Positions 1-9,896 are shown, counted from the stretch's first letter. The stretch: 64,000 nucleotides of DNA from Aliidiomarina halalkaliphila (GCF_007096385.1 NZ_VJWL01000001.1:248001-312000), one strand, 5' to 3'. Made by a program: numbers and translations. The notes: generated by a model from the letters alone, not told the origin.

Positions 1-1087
1 GACGTGCGTCACGAAGTTCACTGGCAAGTCGATCACCGCCTATTTCATTGGCGCCTCCGCGGCCGTCGACAATCACGCCAGACGCCTGAATAACAGCCAC
101 TTGCGATGACGCAGTTAAACTTGGGAAGTTGCGATTCTGCTCGGCCATCGGCAACGTGGATAAGTAATCTTTGTGGCGAATTGAACGAAAGCTATTGGTG
201 TCGTTATCTATCCCTACACGATCAATGAGGTACTGGGTCATTTCATGGCGATGTTTCAAGCCATCCACATACCCACCGTTCACGGCGAGTTCTGCTAAGT
301 TTTGTCCGCTTTCTTCGAAAATCGCCATGAAATCTTGTTCTTTACCTGAAGCGACTCGGGGATCTAGCGGGCGCTGACGTTGCACTGTGTCCAGGTATTC
401 GTCCCAAAGCACACCTAACCAGTTGGATAAATTTTCCCGTGCCTCGTCTGACATACCTTCGAGCATGTAGGGCTCAACAGCCGACTTGAAATCACCGACG
501 CGAAACACGTGAATGTTGATGTTTAATTTATCCAGTAAGCCTTTGTAGTATGGACGCAGGCTTTCTAGGCCTGTCGCATCAACTACGCCTAATGGATTGA
601 GGTAAACCTCAGAGGCCTGACTGGCAAGTAAGTAGGGGCCTTGCATAAAGTAGTCTGAATAAGCGTACACGGGCTTACCAGAGGCTTTGAATTCATTGAT
701 GGCATCGGCGACGCGAATCAGTTTGCTAACACCACCACCACCAAAATTACGCAGATCGAGATAGACCCCATGGATGCGATCATCTGTTGCTGCATGTTGC
801 AATGCTCTCTCAAGTTCATGCACGGGCTGTTGCGTTGGAGGAGCTCCAAAAAACAAGGTATCTGGAAGCGAATCTAATGGATTTGTGCTTACTGCCTCAT
901 CGACCAGAATACCGGTCGGTGCGAGCACCAAAAGGCCACCATCAGGCACTTTCACTTTATCGCTTGAAGAGAAAATGGCAGTAAGGACCAACACCACCAC
1001 AATAATAGTGAGCAGGTGGGCCGTATAACGGCGAATAGCGGAGAGGATGATTCCAATCCGACCAAATATCTTTTTTAGTAAGTCCAT
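1..1087 (-). CDS. sppA: Signal peptide peptidase SppA (protease IV), C-terminus beyond window
   Basis: Partial gene leaving the left edge; about 362 N-terminal residues are visible. It begins at the ATG at 1087, with GGAGCTTGTC just upstream as ribosome binding site. A membrane anchor (roughly residues 20-40, LLTIIVVVLVLTAIF) is followed by the SppA N-terminal domain. The motif VGDFKSAVEP contains the lysine that matches the general base (Lys209 in E. coli); the Ser nucleophile domain lies outside the window. SppA is an inner-membrane Ser/Lys protease that cleaves residual signal peptides in the periplasm. No neighbouring partner gene is visible. The family call rests on this recognised motif and the long similarity to the 67-kDa type. 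Confidence 0.93.
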   Translation of the reverse strand, partial: MDLLKKIFGRIGIILSAIRRYTAHLLTIIVVVLVLTAIFSSSDKVKVPDGGLLVLAPTGILVDEAVSTNPLDSLPDTLFFGAPPTQQPVHELERALQHAATDDRIHGVYLDLRNFGGGGVSKLIRVADAINEFKASGKPVYAYSDYFMQGPYLLASQASEVYLNPLGVVDATGLESLRPYYKGLLDKLNINIHVFRVGDFKSAVEPYMLEGMSDEARENLSNWLGVLWDEYLDTVQRQRPLDPRVASGKEQDFMAIFEESGQNLAELAVNGGYVDGLKHRHEMTQYLIDRVGIDNDTNSFRSIRHKDYLSTLPMAEQNRNFPSLTASSQVAVIQASGVIVDGRGGANEIGGDRLASELRDAR

Positions 1088-1241
1088 GACAAGCTCCAGA
1101 AATTAATCGCAGCGCATTCTACGATATTGCACTCTAGTGTGCGTTAAAAATTTGTAACAAGCTATTTCATCTGACAAGAAATTTACGTTGTTTTTGCTTT
1201 CCGTTACGTCCGTTTTCAGCGTTGGTTTTCAGAGATACGTA

Positions 1242-1254
1242 TAATCTAAGGTAT
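1242..1254 (+). promoter_or_regulatory. Possible promoter -10 element upstream of the 1351 gene
   Basis: The 263-base gap between sppA and the next gene holds a TATAAT hexamer inside cgtataatct near 1247, about 100 bases before the ATG at 1351. No convincing -35 hexamer sits 16-18 bases upstream, so this is a weak call. I see nothing else in this gap. Confidence 0.35.
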
Positions 1255-1350
1255 TCTCGAAAGGTTTTCACGCCGTGCCCCGTGAACTAAAGCATGGCAT
1301 GCTCACTCCTATGAATGCGCAGTAACGCGTGAACACGTTAAGGTCTGCCG

Positions 1351-3258
1351 ATGCAGAAGTTGATGCGAGTTGTTTATCAAGGGATCGCCATAGGCGGCCT
1401 GCTTTGCCTATTGCTGATGCTCAGCATCGGTGAAGCTTTCGTGTACATCAACGAGCTTGCCCTGGTACTGATTTTGTTGCTGTTTGCAGTATGCGCATAT
1501 GCGTATGTGAATGAAATTCGGTTATTGCGGCGACACGCGTTATTGGCTTACGTATTTAGCGCTCAGAGCCGCACGAAACGCTTCTTGTGGGATGGTTTCA
1601 TTACCCAGTTTATCCATGCATTGGTGGGCTGGGGGATTGCCTTGAGCGTTTTTGTGTTGACGTTGCGGTTAACCGTATTTGAGTGGGCAGCGTTGACGCT
1701 AGGTGTGCCTATATTTATAGCGCTATTCTTCGCTTTACGCTCACATATCGGGCGGGAACTTGATGCCCGCTATCAACGAATCTTGGTTACCCGGGCGTCT
1801 TTGTGGGCCACTGTTTTACTCATCGCGACCTTGTTATCTCTGCTCCAAGTGTTTTTCCTTGAGGTTCCGGATACGCGCCATCTCAATTTGGCAGAGTTAA
1901 CGCTGCAGCATTGGCAGGCAAAACCTGAAACGAGCGTAGTCTGGTTAGGTTATTTGGTCGCTGCTTTAGATGTGATTTACGCCGCCTTATGGCATAGCTT
2001 GCAACTTGCTAGTTCATTACCTACTGGGCTCAGTGTAGGCGCACTCTTGGGCATTTGGCTCACGTTCCTTATTCTCAACGGCATTCAGATCGGACTGGTT
2101 TTTACGCTAATCCTAGGACTGTCAGTTTTGTTGCGGCGTGCGCAAGGTAACGAAGCTGGGGAAACAGGCGTTGCTGGAGCCCTAGCGCGACTAAAATTAG
2201 GCTTTATTATTGGCTTGCTCTTGCCTGCACTGCTGATTACTGGGGCGCTCTATGTCGCTGAACGTTCGTCTTGGTGGGAACGCCCACAGAATGAATCGGC
2301 TCAGGCGACTCCTGTTATTGCTCAGGATCCATGCACGCGCGATCGCCTAGACACCGATTTAGATCGTTTGGCAGAGGCGTCGGATGCACGTTTGCAGCAA
2401 TACTCGGTGACCCTTGAACAAGCTCTTGAGCGGCGACTTCGTGTAGGCTTGCAACAGGCATTTGTGCATGCAGAGCCAGCGGTTGATCGTTTTCTAGACT
2501 GGAATTACAGCATTCGCGGGCAATATCAGCAAATCGCATTATTGGCCGCAGCGAGTGTGAGCGAGCAAGCATTCTCAGAGAAGTTGGGTGAGCGCTTGGA
2601 GCAAGAGCTCGCTAGCATGCTCGAACCCGCATTGTTGGCTCTAAATGCGCAAGTGGATGCGGAAGTCGCGACAGCGTTGCGCGGTGTCGTCACTCAACAA
2701 GAACGTTGGTTGCAGCAGGCACAGACGCAAGTGCGCTGCGAGTTAGAGGCGATTAGTTTAGCGCCTGTACGTGAACAACTGCATCAGTCTTGGGTCGGGA
2801 CTGGAGCAGTGGGCGGCGCTTTGGCATGGCGGCTAGCGGCGGGAGCCGGTACCCGTGCGGCATCGCGTACAGGTGTCCGCCGTGCCTTTGCAGGACTGTT
2901 CACCCGCGCAGGTGCGCGAGCGGCAGCGGCAGGCGGTGGGGCATCCGCCGGTGGGTTTTGCGGTCCGATGGCATGGCTCTGTGTACCGGTGTTAGTTACA
3001 GGCTCTTGGCTCGCCGTGGATTACACTATGGTGGAAGTAGACGAACGCCTGCATCGAGATAATATGCGCCGGGCCATTCTCGACGCTCTGGCTCACGAAG
3101 AAGAGCGTATTTATCAAGGCTTACGTGAGCACTATATGGCGCAGTTACATGGGGTGTTGGCTCTCATGGATCGAGAACAACGTGAACATTTCAATATCTG
3201 GCGAGATGGTCTTGGCCGTGAGATTAAGGAAACACGGCGAGAAAGTGATCATCCTTAA
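1351..3258 (+). CDS. Multi-pass inner-membrane protein of unknown function
   Basis: 635 residues that I do not recognise as a named family. The N-terminal half is strongly hydrophobic, with about seven or eight membrane segments (near residues 10-30, 36-55, 88-106, 112-130, 150-170, 198-215, 228-258 and 283-302). A soluble, probably helical middle part (about 330-480) contains RFLDWNYSIRGQY near 381-393. A glycine/alanine-rich segment (about 485-555) then crosses the membrane again before a charged helical tail. The start has TTAAGG nine bases upstream. The last 35 bases overlap the convergent phosphoesterase gene. The mix of membrane domain, long helical region and Gly/Ala hairpin could suit a structural or channel-like role, but no function can be assigned. 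Confidence 0.75.
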   Translation: MQKLMRVVYQGIAIGGLLCLLLMLSIGEAFVYINELALVLILLLFAVCAYAYVNEIRLLRRHALLAYVFSAQSRTKRFLWDGFITQFIHALVGWGIALSVFVLTLRLTVFEWAALTLGVPIFIALFFALRSHIGRELDARYQRILVTRASLWATVLLIATLLSLLQVFFLEVPDTRHLNLAELTLQHWQAKPETSVVWLGYLVAALDVIYAALWHSLQLASSLPTGLSVGALLGIWLTFLILNGIQIGLVFTLILGLSVLLRRAQGNEAGETGVAGALARLKLGFIIGLLLPALLITGALYVAERSSWWERPQNESAQATPVIAQDPCTRDRLDTDLDRLAEASDARLQQYSVTLEQALERRLRVGLQQAFVHAEPAVDRFLDWNYSIRGQYQQIALLAAASVSEQAFSEKLGERLEQELASMLEPALLALNAQVDAEVATALRGVVTQQERWLQQAQTQVRCELEAISLAPVREQLHQSWVGTGAVGGALAWRLAAGAGTRAASRTGVRRAFAGLFTRAGARAAAAGGGASAGGFCGPMAWLCVPVLVTGSWLAVDYTMVEVDERLHRDNMRRAILDALAHEEERIYQGLREHYMAQLHGVLALMDREQREHFNIWRDGLGREIKETRRESDHP

Positions 3259-4198
3259 GAGTTTGTTCACCTTGCCAACGATAAGCGGTCAGGGGGCCAT
3301 TGCGACCGGCTGAGTAATCTACGCAGGCACAGTAGGGAGATTGCACTTGAGGTGTACCGCTGAGCCAGTAATGCCCAAAAAACACGGGTTTATCGCCTTG
3401 ATAGGCGAATTCTCGGAGTACTTGGGCATCGGCGCTTAGATCTGCAAGTGCCTTTAATGCTTCTGCATTCTTTCTAGGATTCGGGATGTGGGCAATCTCG
3501 GCCAACGATGACGGGTTTGATTCCCACCAAGAGATCCGCACTTGATAACGCTCTTTGTCTTTGTGATCAAAAAACGAGGTACCTGGCGGAAGGTTTACTT
3601 CCACACCCTTGAGCACAGTTTCCGTAGCGCAAAAGAGGGGATCAGATTCGGTGAACGCGGGAACCCATGCGTGTTCTTGCAAACTGTTGTCGGGATTCAA
3701 GTAAGGGGCGAGCACGCGTAATGAGGGCTCATGCCAGCATGCATGCACGACTCGAAAAGGGCCTAAATCAAGAAATAGAGGTAAGGTCTTAAACCAGTCG
3801 AGCCAATATTGTCGCTCGTCGGGATCCGGCAACTCTTCAAGAAACTCAATATGGTGGGCACGATTCTCATCGGAATGTTCCCGCAAATAGCCATCGCCAT
3901 CCGGGCGCGGCATCGCATAGCCAACTGCATTGAGTTCGTGGTTCCCCATAATCACATGGGCGCTGCCTGCATCTTGCATCGCTCGCACTATGGCCATTAC
4001 CTTGCGATTTTCTCGGCCATTATCGATAAGGTCACCGACAAACACAGCTATCCGTTCGGGATGCCGATACGTGCCATTTTGATCAAGTTGGTAGCCCAGC
4101 GCCTCTAACAGGGCAATTAATTTATCAGCGTGGCCGTGGACGTCTCCGATTACGTCATAGCCTGAAAGGGATGTTGCTGGTTGACTCGCGCCCGTCAT
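3224..4198 (-). CDS. Calcineurin-like metallophosphoesterase
   Basis: 324 residues. The metal-binding blocks of the phosphoprotein phosphatase superfamily appear in order: GDVHGH (about residue 20), GDLIDNGREN (about 60) and GNHEL (about 90), followed by VVHACWHEP with further metal-ligand histidines. The enzyme should hydrolyse phosphomonoesters or diesters using two metal ions; the substrate is unknown. The ATG at 4198 is chosen because CAGGGAG lies seven bases upstream; an in-frame TTG 21 bases earlier has no such site. The 3' end overlaps the convergent membrane-protein gene by 35 bases. It follows rhlE on the same strand after 91 bases. The family resembles PrpE/ApaH-type phosphatases, but it is not ApaH itself. 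Confidence 0.85.
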   Translation of the reverse strand: MTGASQPATSLSGYDVIGDVHGHADKLIALLEALGYQLDQNGTYRHPERIAVFVGDLIDNGRENRKVMAIVRAMQDAGSAHVIMGNHELNAVGYAMPRPDGDGYLREHSDENRAHHIEFLEELPDPDERQYWLDWFKTLPLFLDLGPFRVVHACWHEPSLRVLAPYLNPDNSLQEHAWVPAFTESDPLFCATETVLKGVEVNLPPGTSFFDHKDKERYQVRISWWESNPSSLAEIAHIPNPRKNAEALKALADLSADAQVLREFAYQGDKPVFFGHYWLSGTPQVQSPYCACVDYSAGRNGPLTAYRWQGEQTLKDDHFLAVFP

Positions 4199-4289
4199 GA
4201 AGACTCCCTGTGCAATCAAGATTCTGATATGTCACCAGAGTATCCTGACTCGGAGGGCGCGAGCAACCTAATATGGCAGTAAAAAGCCT

Positions 4290-5498
4290 TTAATTATAAG
4301 GGCGTGGCTTGGGCTTTTTAGGACGTTTTGGCTTTGCAGGTGCAGGCGCACTTCGGGCCGGAAGCGATACCTTAGCAAAGTTAGGAAGTGTCTTTTCAAC
4401 AATGGTTTGTTGAATGAGTCGTTCAATGGCTTTGATTTGCTTTACATCTTCATCGGTGACTAAGGAAATCGCCAAACCACTGGCACCAGCACGGGCAGTA
4501 CGACCAATACGATGCACATAATCTTCTGGTACTTGTGGTAAATCGTAATTGAGTACTAAGGGCAGTTGATTAATATCTAATCCCCGTGCGGCAATGTCTG
4601 TGGCCACTAATATCTGTACGCGACCTGCTTTGAAGTCATCTAATGCTTTGGTTCGTGCACCCTGACTTTTGTTCCCGTGAATGGCTGCGGCTAAAAAACC
4701 AGCCTTGTCTAATTGTTTCACGAGGCGATTGGCACCATGTTTGGTACGCGAGAACACCAAGGTTTGTGGAATGTCGTGGGCACGAATCAAGGCCGCTAGC
4801 ATGGCTGGCTTATCTTCTTTCAGCACTGGGTATACATGCTGCTCAACGCGATCCGCGGTGGCATTTGCGGGGGCGACTGCAATTTCCACAGGGTTGACTA
4901 CAAGGCCCTGCGCAAGAGCACGAATCGGGGCAGAAAATGTGGCAGAGAACAGTAAGTTCTGGCGCTTCGGAGGAAGCAGCTTAAAGATACGCTTAATGTC
5001 GTGGATAAAGCCCATATCGAGCATACGGTCCGCTTCGTCGAGAACGAGAATCTCAAGTTTCGGAAAGCGTACTGCGTTTTGTTGATGTAAGTCGAGTAAG
5101 CGACCTGGCGTTGCCACCAATATATCGACACCTTTGCGTAACTGCATCATTTGCGGATTGATCTTGACACCACCAAATACGACAGCGTGTGATAGGTTCA
5201 TCTTACGGCTGTAGGTTGCGACGCTGGCGGCCACTTGTGCGGCTAATTCGCGGGTTGGCGTTAGAATGAGAACTCTGGCTTCATTCGGCTGCGCTCGCAC
5301 GCCATCTGCAATTCGCTCAAGAATCGGCAAGGTAAACCCAGCGGTTTTTCCGGTTCCGGTTTGCGCCGCAGCCATCACATCCTTTCCGTTAAGTACGGCA
5401 GGTATAGCGGCTTCTTGAATTGGAGTTGGTTGGGTGTAACCCGTGTGGGCGATGGCATCAAGTATTTCGGCGCGAAGGCCAAGGTCGGCAAATGTCAT
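4290..5498 (-). CDS. rhlE: RhlE-type DEAD-box ATP-dependent RNA helicase
   Basis: 402 residues. All helicase motifs are present: Q motif GYTQPTPIQ (20-28), Walker A AQTGTGKT (45-52), PTRELAAQ (81-88), TPGRLLD (130-136), DEAD (154-157), SAT (185-187), then ARGLDI and HRIGRTAR in the second RecA domain. A short basic Pro/Lys-rich tail ([19 protein letters not shown]) ends the protein. The Q-motif context and tail fit the RhlE subgroup, which remodels rRNA during ribosome assembly and assists RNA decay in the cytoplasm. It is downstream of the DMT transporter gene on the same strand with a 75-base gap. RhlE versus another DEAD-box paralogue cannot be fully settled here. Confidence 0.9.
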   Translation of the reverse strand: MTFADLGLRAEILDAIAHTGYTQPTPIQEAAIPAVLNGKDVMAAAQTGTGKTAGFTLPILERIADGVRAQPNEARVLILTPTRELAAQVAASVATYSRKMNLSHAVVFGGVKINPQMMQLRKGVDILVATPGRLLDLHQQNAVRFPKLEILVLDEADRMLDMGFIHDIKRIFKLLPPKRQNLLFSATFSAPIRALAQGLVVNPVEIAVAPANATADRVEQHVYPVLKEDKPAMLAALIRAHDIPQTLVFSRTKHGANRLVKQLDKAGFLAAAIHGNKSQGARTKALDDFKAGRVQILVATDIAARGLDINQLPLVLNYDLPQVPEDYVHRIGRTARAGASGLAISLVTDEDVKQIKAIERLIQQTIVEKTLPNFAKVSLPARSAPAPAKPKRPKKPKPRPYN

Positions 5499-5573
5499 GA
5501 ACTAGCAGATACTCAGAGGAGAAAAGAGGGCGCAGCATACAGGAGATACGGGCGCCCTGCAAATTCAGCGGCG

Positions 5574-6428
5574 TTATGGTGTTCGCTGAAAACGCGATGC
5601 CAGCCATACCGCGAGGAGGATGATCACGCCGCCAAAGAATAGATTCGGCCAGTTAACATCTTGGCCCCACAAAAGAAAATTGACCACAAGCCCTGCGGGG
5701 ATGAGTGCATTATTCATGGTGGCAAGTTGGGCAATATTAACCATTTTACTGGCGATGCTCCACAGCATATAACCAACTCCAGAAGCGCCAAGGCCTAACC
5801 AAATTAGAATTGCCCAATGGGTGGAGGTGCTAGGCATACGATTAAAATCGGCGAATAACACCATGCCTACACCACTGACGATACAGGCACCAATAAAAAA
5901 GAGGGCATATTGCTGCAATTGTGCACGAGCGGGGCCGAGGGCCAGGCGCTTGTATGCCACTTGGCCAAAGGCGAAACACAGGTTGGCACCCTGAATCAGT
6001 AGAAATCCGGTCCAGAAACCGCTAGACACTCCTTGATAGCGTATAAGCCCTGCACCAATCACCGATAACAAAGCGGCAATCCACCAGATGAGCGGCAGCG
6101 CTTTGCGATTGAGGAGCTGTTCGTCGAGCAAGGTAATGTAGAGGGGGGTGAAAATCGTGAATAACAGTACTTCAGCCACGCTAATGTGCAAGAACGCATG
6201 GTACAAGAGCAAATACATCATGCCAATTTGTATCGCCCCAATTCCCATGAGCTGCCACTGTTTACGGGCGCTCATTGCCCCGAGACGTAAAAATGGCAGG
6301 AGTAGGGCGGCAGCCAACACCATGCGAATAAACACTGCGATATAAGCATCGACATCGGGTGCGAGGTATACGCCAATCAGAGAGAAACTAAAGGCCCATA
6401 CGAGGGTAATTACACACAAAATAAGCAT
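5574..6428 (-). CDS. DMT-superfamily (EamA) transporter
   Basis: 284 residues with about ten hydrophobic segments in two EamA repeats. It begins MLILCVITLVWAFSFSLIG and ends in a short basic tail. DMT/EamA proteins are inner-membrane exporters of metabolites or amino acids; the substrate is unknown here. The reading frame stays open for 64 more codons upstream, but that extension is translated from repeat unit A1 (6529-6656), is rich in Pro/Gly/Cys and has no membrane character. I therefore start at the ATG at 6428, which has GGAGAG about eleven bases upstream. The repeats lie directly before the gene, so its promoter is either inside or downstream of them, or it is read from the efflux operon. 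Confidence 0.88.
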   Translation of the reverse strand: MLILCVITLVWAFSFSLIGVYLAPDVDAYIAVFIRMVLAAALLLPFLRLGAMSARKQWQLMGIGAIQIGMMYLLLYHAFLHISVAEVLLFTIFTPLYITLLDEQLLNRKALPLIWWIAALLSVIGAGLIRYQGVSSGFWTGFLLIQGANLCFAFGQVAYKRLALGPARAQLQQYALFFIGACIVSGVGMVLFADFNRMPSTSTHWAILIWLGLGASGVGYMLWSIASKMVNIAQLATMNNALIPAGLVVNFLLWGQDVNWPNLFFGGVIILLAVWLASRFQRTP

Positions 6429-6528
6429 ACTAACCGGCTCTCCAGGGTAAGGCTGGGCAAAGAACGCAGTATACGGAGGAAAAGTTGGAGGGAAAAGGCC
6501 CAGAGGTATAATCGGGCCCGAGGCCGTA

Positions 6529-6656
6529 TTGAGGCGGGGCGGTGGGAAAGCCCCGTGGGGGACGCCGTAAATGCATCCGTGCAGGCTTGGGCGCGGCATC
6601 CCTGCCGCGCACACCCCCACGCGACTTATCCCATCACCGCGCCAGATTTACCTCAA
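6529..6656 (-). repeat. Composite palindromic repeat, type 2 (unit A1)
   Basis: An imperfect palindrome bounded by TTGAGG (6529-6534) and CCTCAA (6651-6656). Inside are CGGTGGGA against TCCCATCACCG, then GTGGGGG against CCCCCAC. The interior holds two hairpins. Read on the minus strand these are GCGCGGCA-GGGA-TGCCGCGC and TGCA-CGGA-TGCA. Shares its plan with the units of clusters B and C. Confidence 0.88.
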
Positions 6657-6681
6657 TCGTACCCAACGTACCGCTAGAGGC

Positions 6682-6788
6682 CCAGAGGCAGAGTTGGCCT
6701 CGCGAGGGACGCCGTAAATATATCCCTATAGGCTTGGCTGCCGCATCCCTGCGGCAGACACCCTCACGCAGCCAATCTCTCCCTCTGG
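6682..6788 (-). repeat. Composite palindromic repeat, type 1 (unit A2)
   Basis: Arms CCAGAGG and CCTCTGG bound the unit, with AGAG/CTCT and GAGGG/CCCTC nested inside. On the minus strand the inner hairpins are CTGCCGCA-GGGA-TGCGGCAG and TATA-GGGA-TATA. It starts about 30 bases after the stop codon of the RND permease gene (6819), in the 3' flank of the efflux operon. Confidence 0.88.
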
Positions 6789-6818
6789 ACCACCGTACCC
6801 AACGTACCGCGTTGGCCA

Positions 6819-9800
6819 TTACAGCGCTTTGCGTTGCAATGGATAACGGGCATGTTGCCATACACCGGCCCAATAAGCGCGCCATGCGAGTAAGCGGCTG
6901 TAGGCGTGGGGCACGAAGTAGAGGCTTGTGACCGTTGATACAATCAAACCACTGATAATGGTGATCGCCATAGGCGCATAGGGAGGGCCGTCGCCGCCGA
7001 TTTGGTTGCTCCCTAACGCCAATGGCAGCATACCTAGCACGGTGGTGGCTACGGTCATCAAGATTGGTCGTACTCGCCGTGACGAAGCTTCAAGGAGCGC
7101 CTGCTCCAGCTCCATGCCCGCATCGCGCTGCTGATTAACGGCATCGACCAGAACAATTCCGTTGTTCACCACAATGCCCATCAGAATCAGCAATCCAATG
7201 AGTGCCATGATGTCCAGGTTGGTCCCGGTAAACATTAATCCCCAGAATGCGCCGCAAATCGCCATAAGTAAGGAGCCAATGACGGCGGAGGGCAAGAGTA
7301 ATGATTCGAACAAGGCAGCCATGACCATATACACCAGTGCGATAGCAAGGAGCATATTGACTAGCATAAGTTGGTTTTGCTGTTGTTGAGTACGGAAGCC
7401 ACCATCGAGTGACCACTGAACTCCGGCTGGTAGCTCAATTGCATTCAACAGTGCTGACAATTGGGTACGTGCATCACTCATGCTGAGCTCTTCGAGGTTT
7501 GCAGTAATACGTACAGCAGTTTGTCGGTCGACACGACGAATGGTTCCCAACTGTGGAATGCGTTCAATCGTGGCAACTTGGTTCAGCGTGACCCATTGGC
7601 CATTGTGCTGACCAATAATCATGGTTTCAAATTCCCTGTAATTTTGCTGAACGCTGTCGGGGAAGGTGAGCTGGATACGCATATCCCCTTCGGGGTGGTG
7701 CCGGAACGATCGTAAGTTGCGTCCGCGCAGGGCAACGCTAATTTGTTCGGCAACTGCTTGGCTCGATAATCCAAAGCGCTCCGCTTGAGTTCGGTCGATA
7801 GTGACGCGCATTTCATCGAGTGCCTGTCGCGACGCGGTCTGAACATCGGCTAAGCCATCAATACGTTCAAGCATGGGGATGAGTTGTTCAGCCACTTGCT
7901 CAAGTTCTGCCGTGGAGCGCCCTTGTAAGGTGAGTTGGACGCCGCCGGAATTACCTCCACGGAAGCCAAACACAGGCCGAGAACGTGCTAACGGCGGCAT
8001 ATCGGCGCGGATACGGCGTTGAATTTCAGTCACCGATAAGCTCCGATCTTCTTTTAACATTAGAATAGAAATGGCATAACCCGGTGTGTAGTAGCTATAC
8101 ACATGCTCAAGTTCAAACGTGTCTTTGTTGGCGTAGAGGTAGTTCTCCATCGCGGTCACATCACGCTCCACTTGCTCTAACGTGTACTGTCCCGTGACAA
8201 AGTAATTGAGAAACAAACGGTCGTTAAATGCAGTTTCGGTTTGATCTCCACTGACTTGGCTAAATGGCAATGCCGTACTCGCTACGATCACCAACATAAT
8301 TAATGTGGTCCAACGAGGATGACGGTGACTCCAACGCAATGAGCGCAGGTAAGCTCGCTTGATACGCCCGGGCTGACTGCCTTGGGGGTTCGCTTTCGCA
8401 GTGAGTTTACTCATCAATAAGGGAATCAAGGTTTGGGCAATCAGCAATGATGTGAGTAGCGAAATACAGATGGCCACGGCTACATGCTCAAGAAATATAG
8501 TGATTTCTTGCTTCTCACCAAAGATATTCGGTAAGAACACAATGGCAGTGGTAAGGGTACCGGCGATAATCGCTAAGGACACTCGGCTAGTACCTAGCTC
8601 AATGGTACGGCTATCGGGTGTTTCGCCGCGCTCAATGGCTTCTTGCTGTTCGTGTTTAATGCTCTCAGAGACCACCACAGCGTTATCGATCAGCATCCCG
8701 ACTGCGAGCATTAATCCCATCATAGACAGAATATTTAAGCTGTAGCCAAGCAGATACATGACACCAAGGGTGAGGAAGATTGCGATAGGGACAGAGACAA
8801 CGATAATCAGTGTCGCGCGCCAATCCCGGATAAACAAATAGAGCACAATAATCGACAGCACGGCGCCAATAAGGCCCGCGGACAGTAAGTCGTTGAGGGA
8901 CGTGGTTACACTCTCTGCGGTATTGTCCATGGTCATCAAATAGATGCCCGCAAACTCAGGACTGCCATCGGCTTGCGCAATAACGGCGCTAGCTAAACGC
9001 GCTACATCGACTAGATTGGCGCTGCTGTCTTTGAATATATCGATGCCGATAGCATAGGTTTGGTTGAAGTGACGTCCGGCCCGTGGTTTAGGTAGTTCGT
9101 AACCGATAGTCGCAATATCGGCCAAGGTGAGGTGACGGGTCACCGGTAACCGCCGAATATCATCCAGGCTCCGGAATTCACCCACGGGTTTTACTTGAAT
9201 GCGCTCCGTTGTGCTTTCCACATAGCCAGCACTCAAAGTGAAGTTGGCTTGGTTTAGAATATGCGTCACATCGCTGGCGCTTAACTGACTTGCGGCCATG
9301 GCCACGGGGTCAAGACGGATCATGATCTCCGGTTGGTCGACCCCATATAGCTGTACCCGAGATACCCCAGGTACGCGCTCCAATGGCTGCTTTAGATTTC
9401 GATTAATTAAGTCATAGGCCATGGAAAGATCACGATCGCTAGAAATCCGTAGCTGCATCACTGCCATATCGTCGGTATTAAATTGATACACAAAGACGCG
9501 TTCAACATCACTTGGCAGCGTGTGCCGCACACTATCGATGGCTTCGCGTACCTCAATACCGCGTGCGGAGATCGAATCGTTCCAATTGAAATCAAGAACA
9601 ATTTGCGCCTGATTGTCGCTCGAGTCGGAGCGTATCTCATTAAGGCCGCCAATGGTGGCAAGGGCTTCCTCAAGAGGGCGCGTGATCAAGCGTTCTACTT
9701 CCGCTGGGGTGGCGCCCGGATAGGGCACAACCACGGCTATTTGTGGGATTTCAATGCCTGGGAATTTCTCCAATGGCAAGAGCCGGCTAGAGATTAAGCC

Positions 9801-9896
9801 CAACAGCAAGAACGATAGAAATATCATGCACACGGTAACCGGCCGGCGTAGCGCAAAGCGCGCTAATGGAGCGCTGATTTGGGCGATATTAGGCAT
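6819..9896 (-). CDS. RND efflux permease (second permease of the operon)
   Basis: 1025 residues with the standard RND plan: twelve membrane helices and two large periplasmic loops. ALRRPVTVCMIFL at the N-terminus is typical of the HAE-1 group. TM4 contains GMLIDNAVVV, so the first aspartate of the proton relay is kept and the second is asparagine. It is a proton-driven inner-membrane pump, which needs a periplasmic adaptor and an outer-membrane channel. The ATG at 9896 is chosen because GGAGG lies seven bases upstream; an earlier in-frame start lacks this. It overlaps the preceding permease gene by 8 bases, so the two are translationally coupled. The tandem arrangement recalls MdtBC, where two permeases form one heterotrimer. 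Substrate not predictable. Confidence 0.92.
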   Translation of the reverse strand: MPNIAQISAPLARFALRRPVTVCMIFLSFLLLGLISSRLLPLEKFPGIEIPQIAVVVPYPGATPAEVERLITRPLEEALATIGGLNEIRSDSSDNQAQIVLDFNWNDSISARGIEVREAIDSVRHTLPSDVERVFVYQFNTDDMAVMQLRISSDRDLSMAYDLINRNLKQPLERVPGVSRVQLYGVDQPEIMIRLDPVAMAASQLSASDVTHILNQANFTLSAGYVESTTERIQVKPVGEFRSLDDIRRLPVTRHLTLADIATIGYELPKPRAGRHFNQTYAIGIDIFKDSSANLVDVARLASAVIAQADGSPEFAGIYLMTMDNTAESVTTSLNDLLSAGLIGAVLSIIVLYLFIRDWRATLIIVVSVPIAIFLTLGVMYLLGYSLNILSMMGLMLAVGMLIDNAVVVSESIKHEQQEAIERGETPDSRTIELGTSRVSLAIIAGTLTTAIVFLPNIFGEKQEITIFLEHVAVAICISLLTSLLIAQTLIPLLMSKLTAKANPQGSQPGRIKRAYLRSLRWSHRHPRWTTLIMLVIVASTALPFSQVSGDQTETAFNDRLFLNYFVTGQYTLEQVERDVTAMENYLYANKDTFELEHVYSYYTPGYAISILMLKEDRSLSVTEIQRRIRADMPPLARSRPVFGFRGGNSGGVQLTLQGRSTAELEQVAEQLIPMLERIDGLADVQTASRQALDEMRVTIDRTQAERFGLSSQAVAEQISVALRGRNLRSFRHHPEGDMRIQLTFPDSVQQNYREFETMIIGQHNGQWVTLNQVATIERIPQLGTIRRVDRQTAVRITANLEELSMSDARTQLSALLNAIELPAGVQWSLDGGFRTQQQQNQLMLVNMLLAIALVYMVMAALFESLLLPSAVIGSLLMAICGAFWGLMFTGTNLDIMALIGLLILMGIVVNNGIVLVDAVNQQRDAGMELEQALLEASSRRVRPILMTVATTVLGMLPLALGSNQIGGDGPPYAPMAITIISGLIVSTVTSLYFVPHAYSRLLAWRAYWAGVWQHARYPLQRKAL

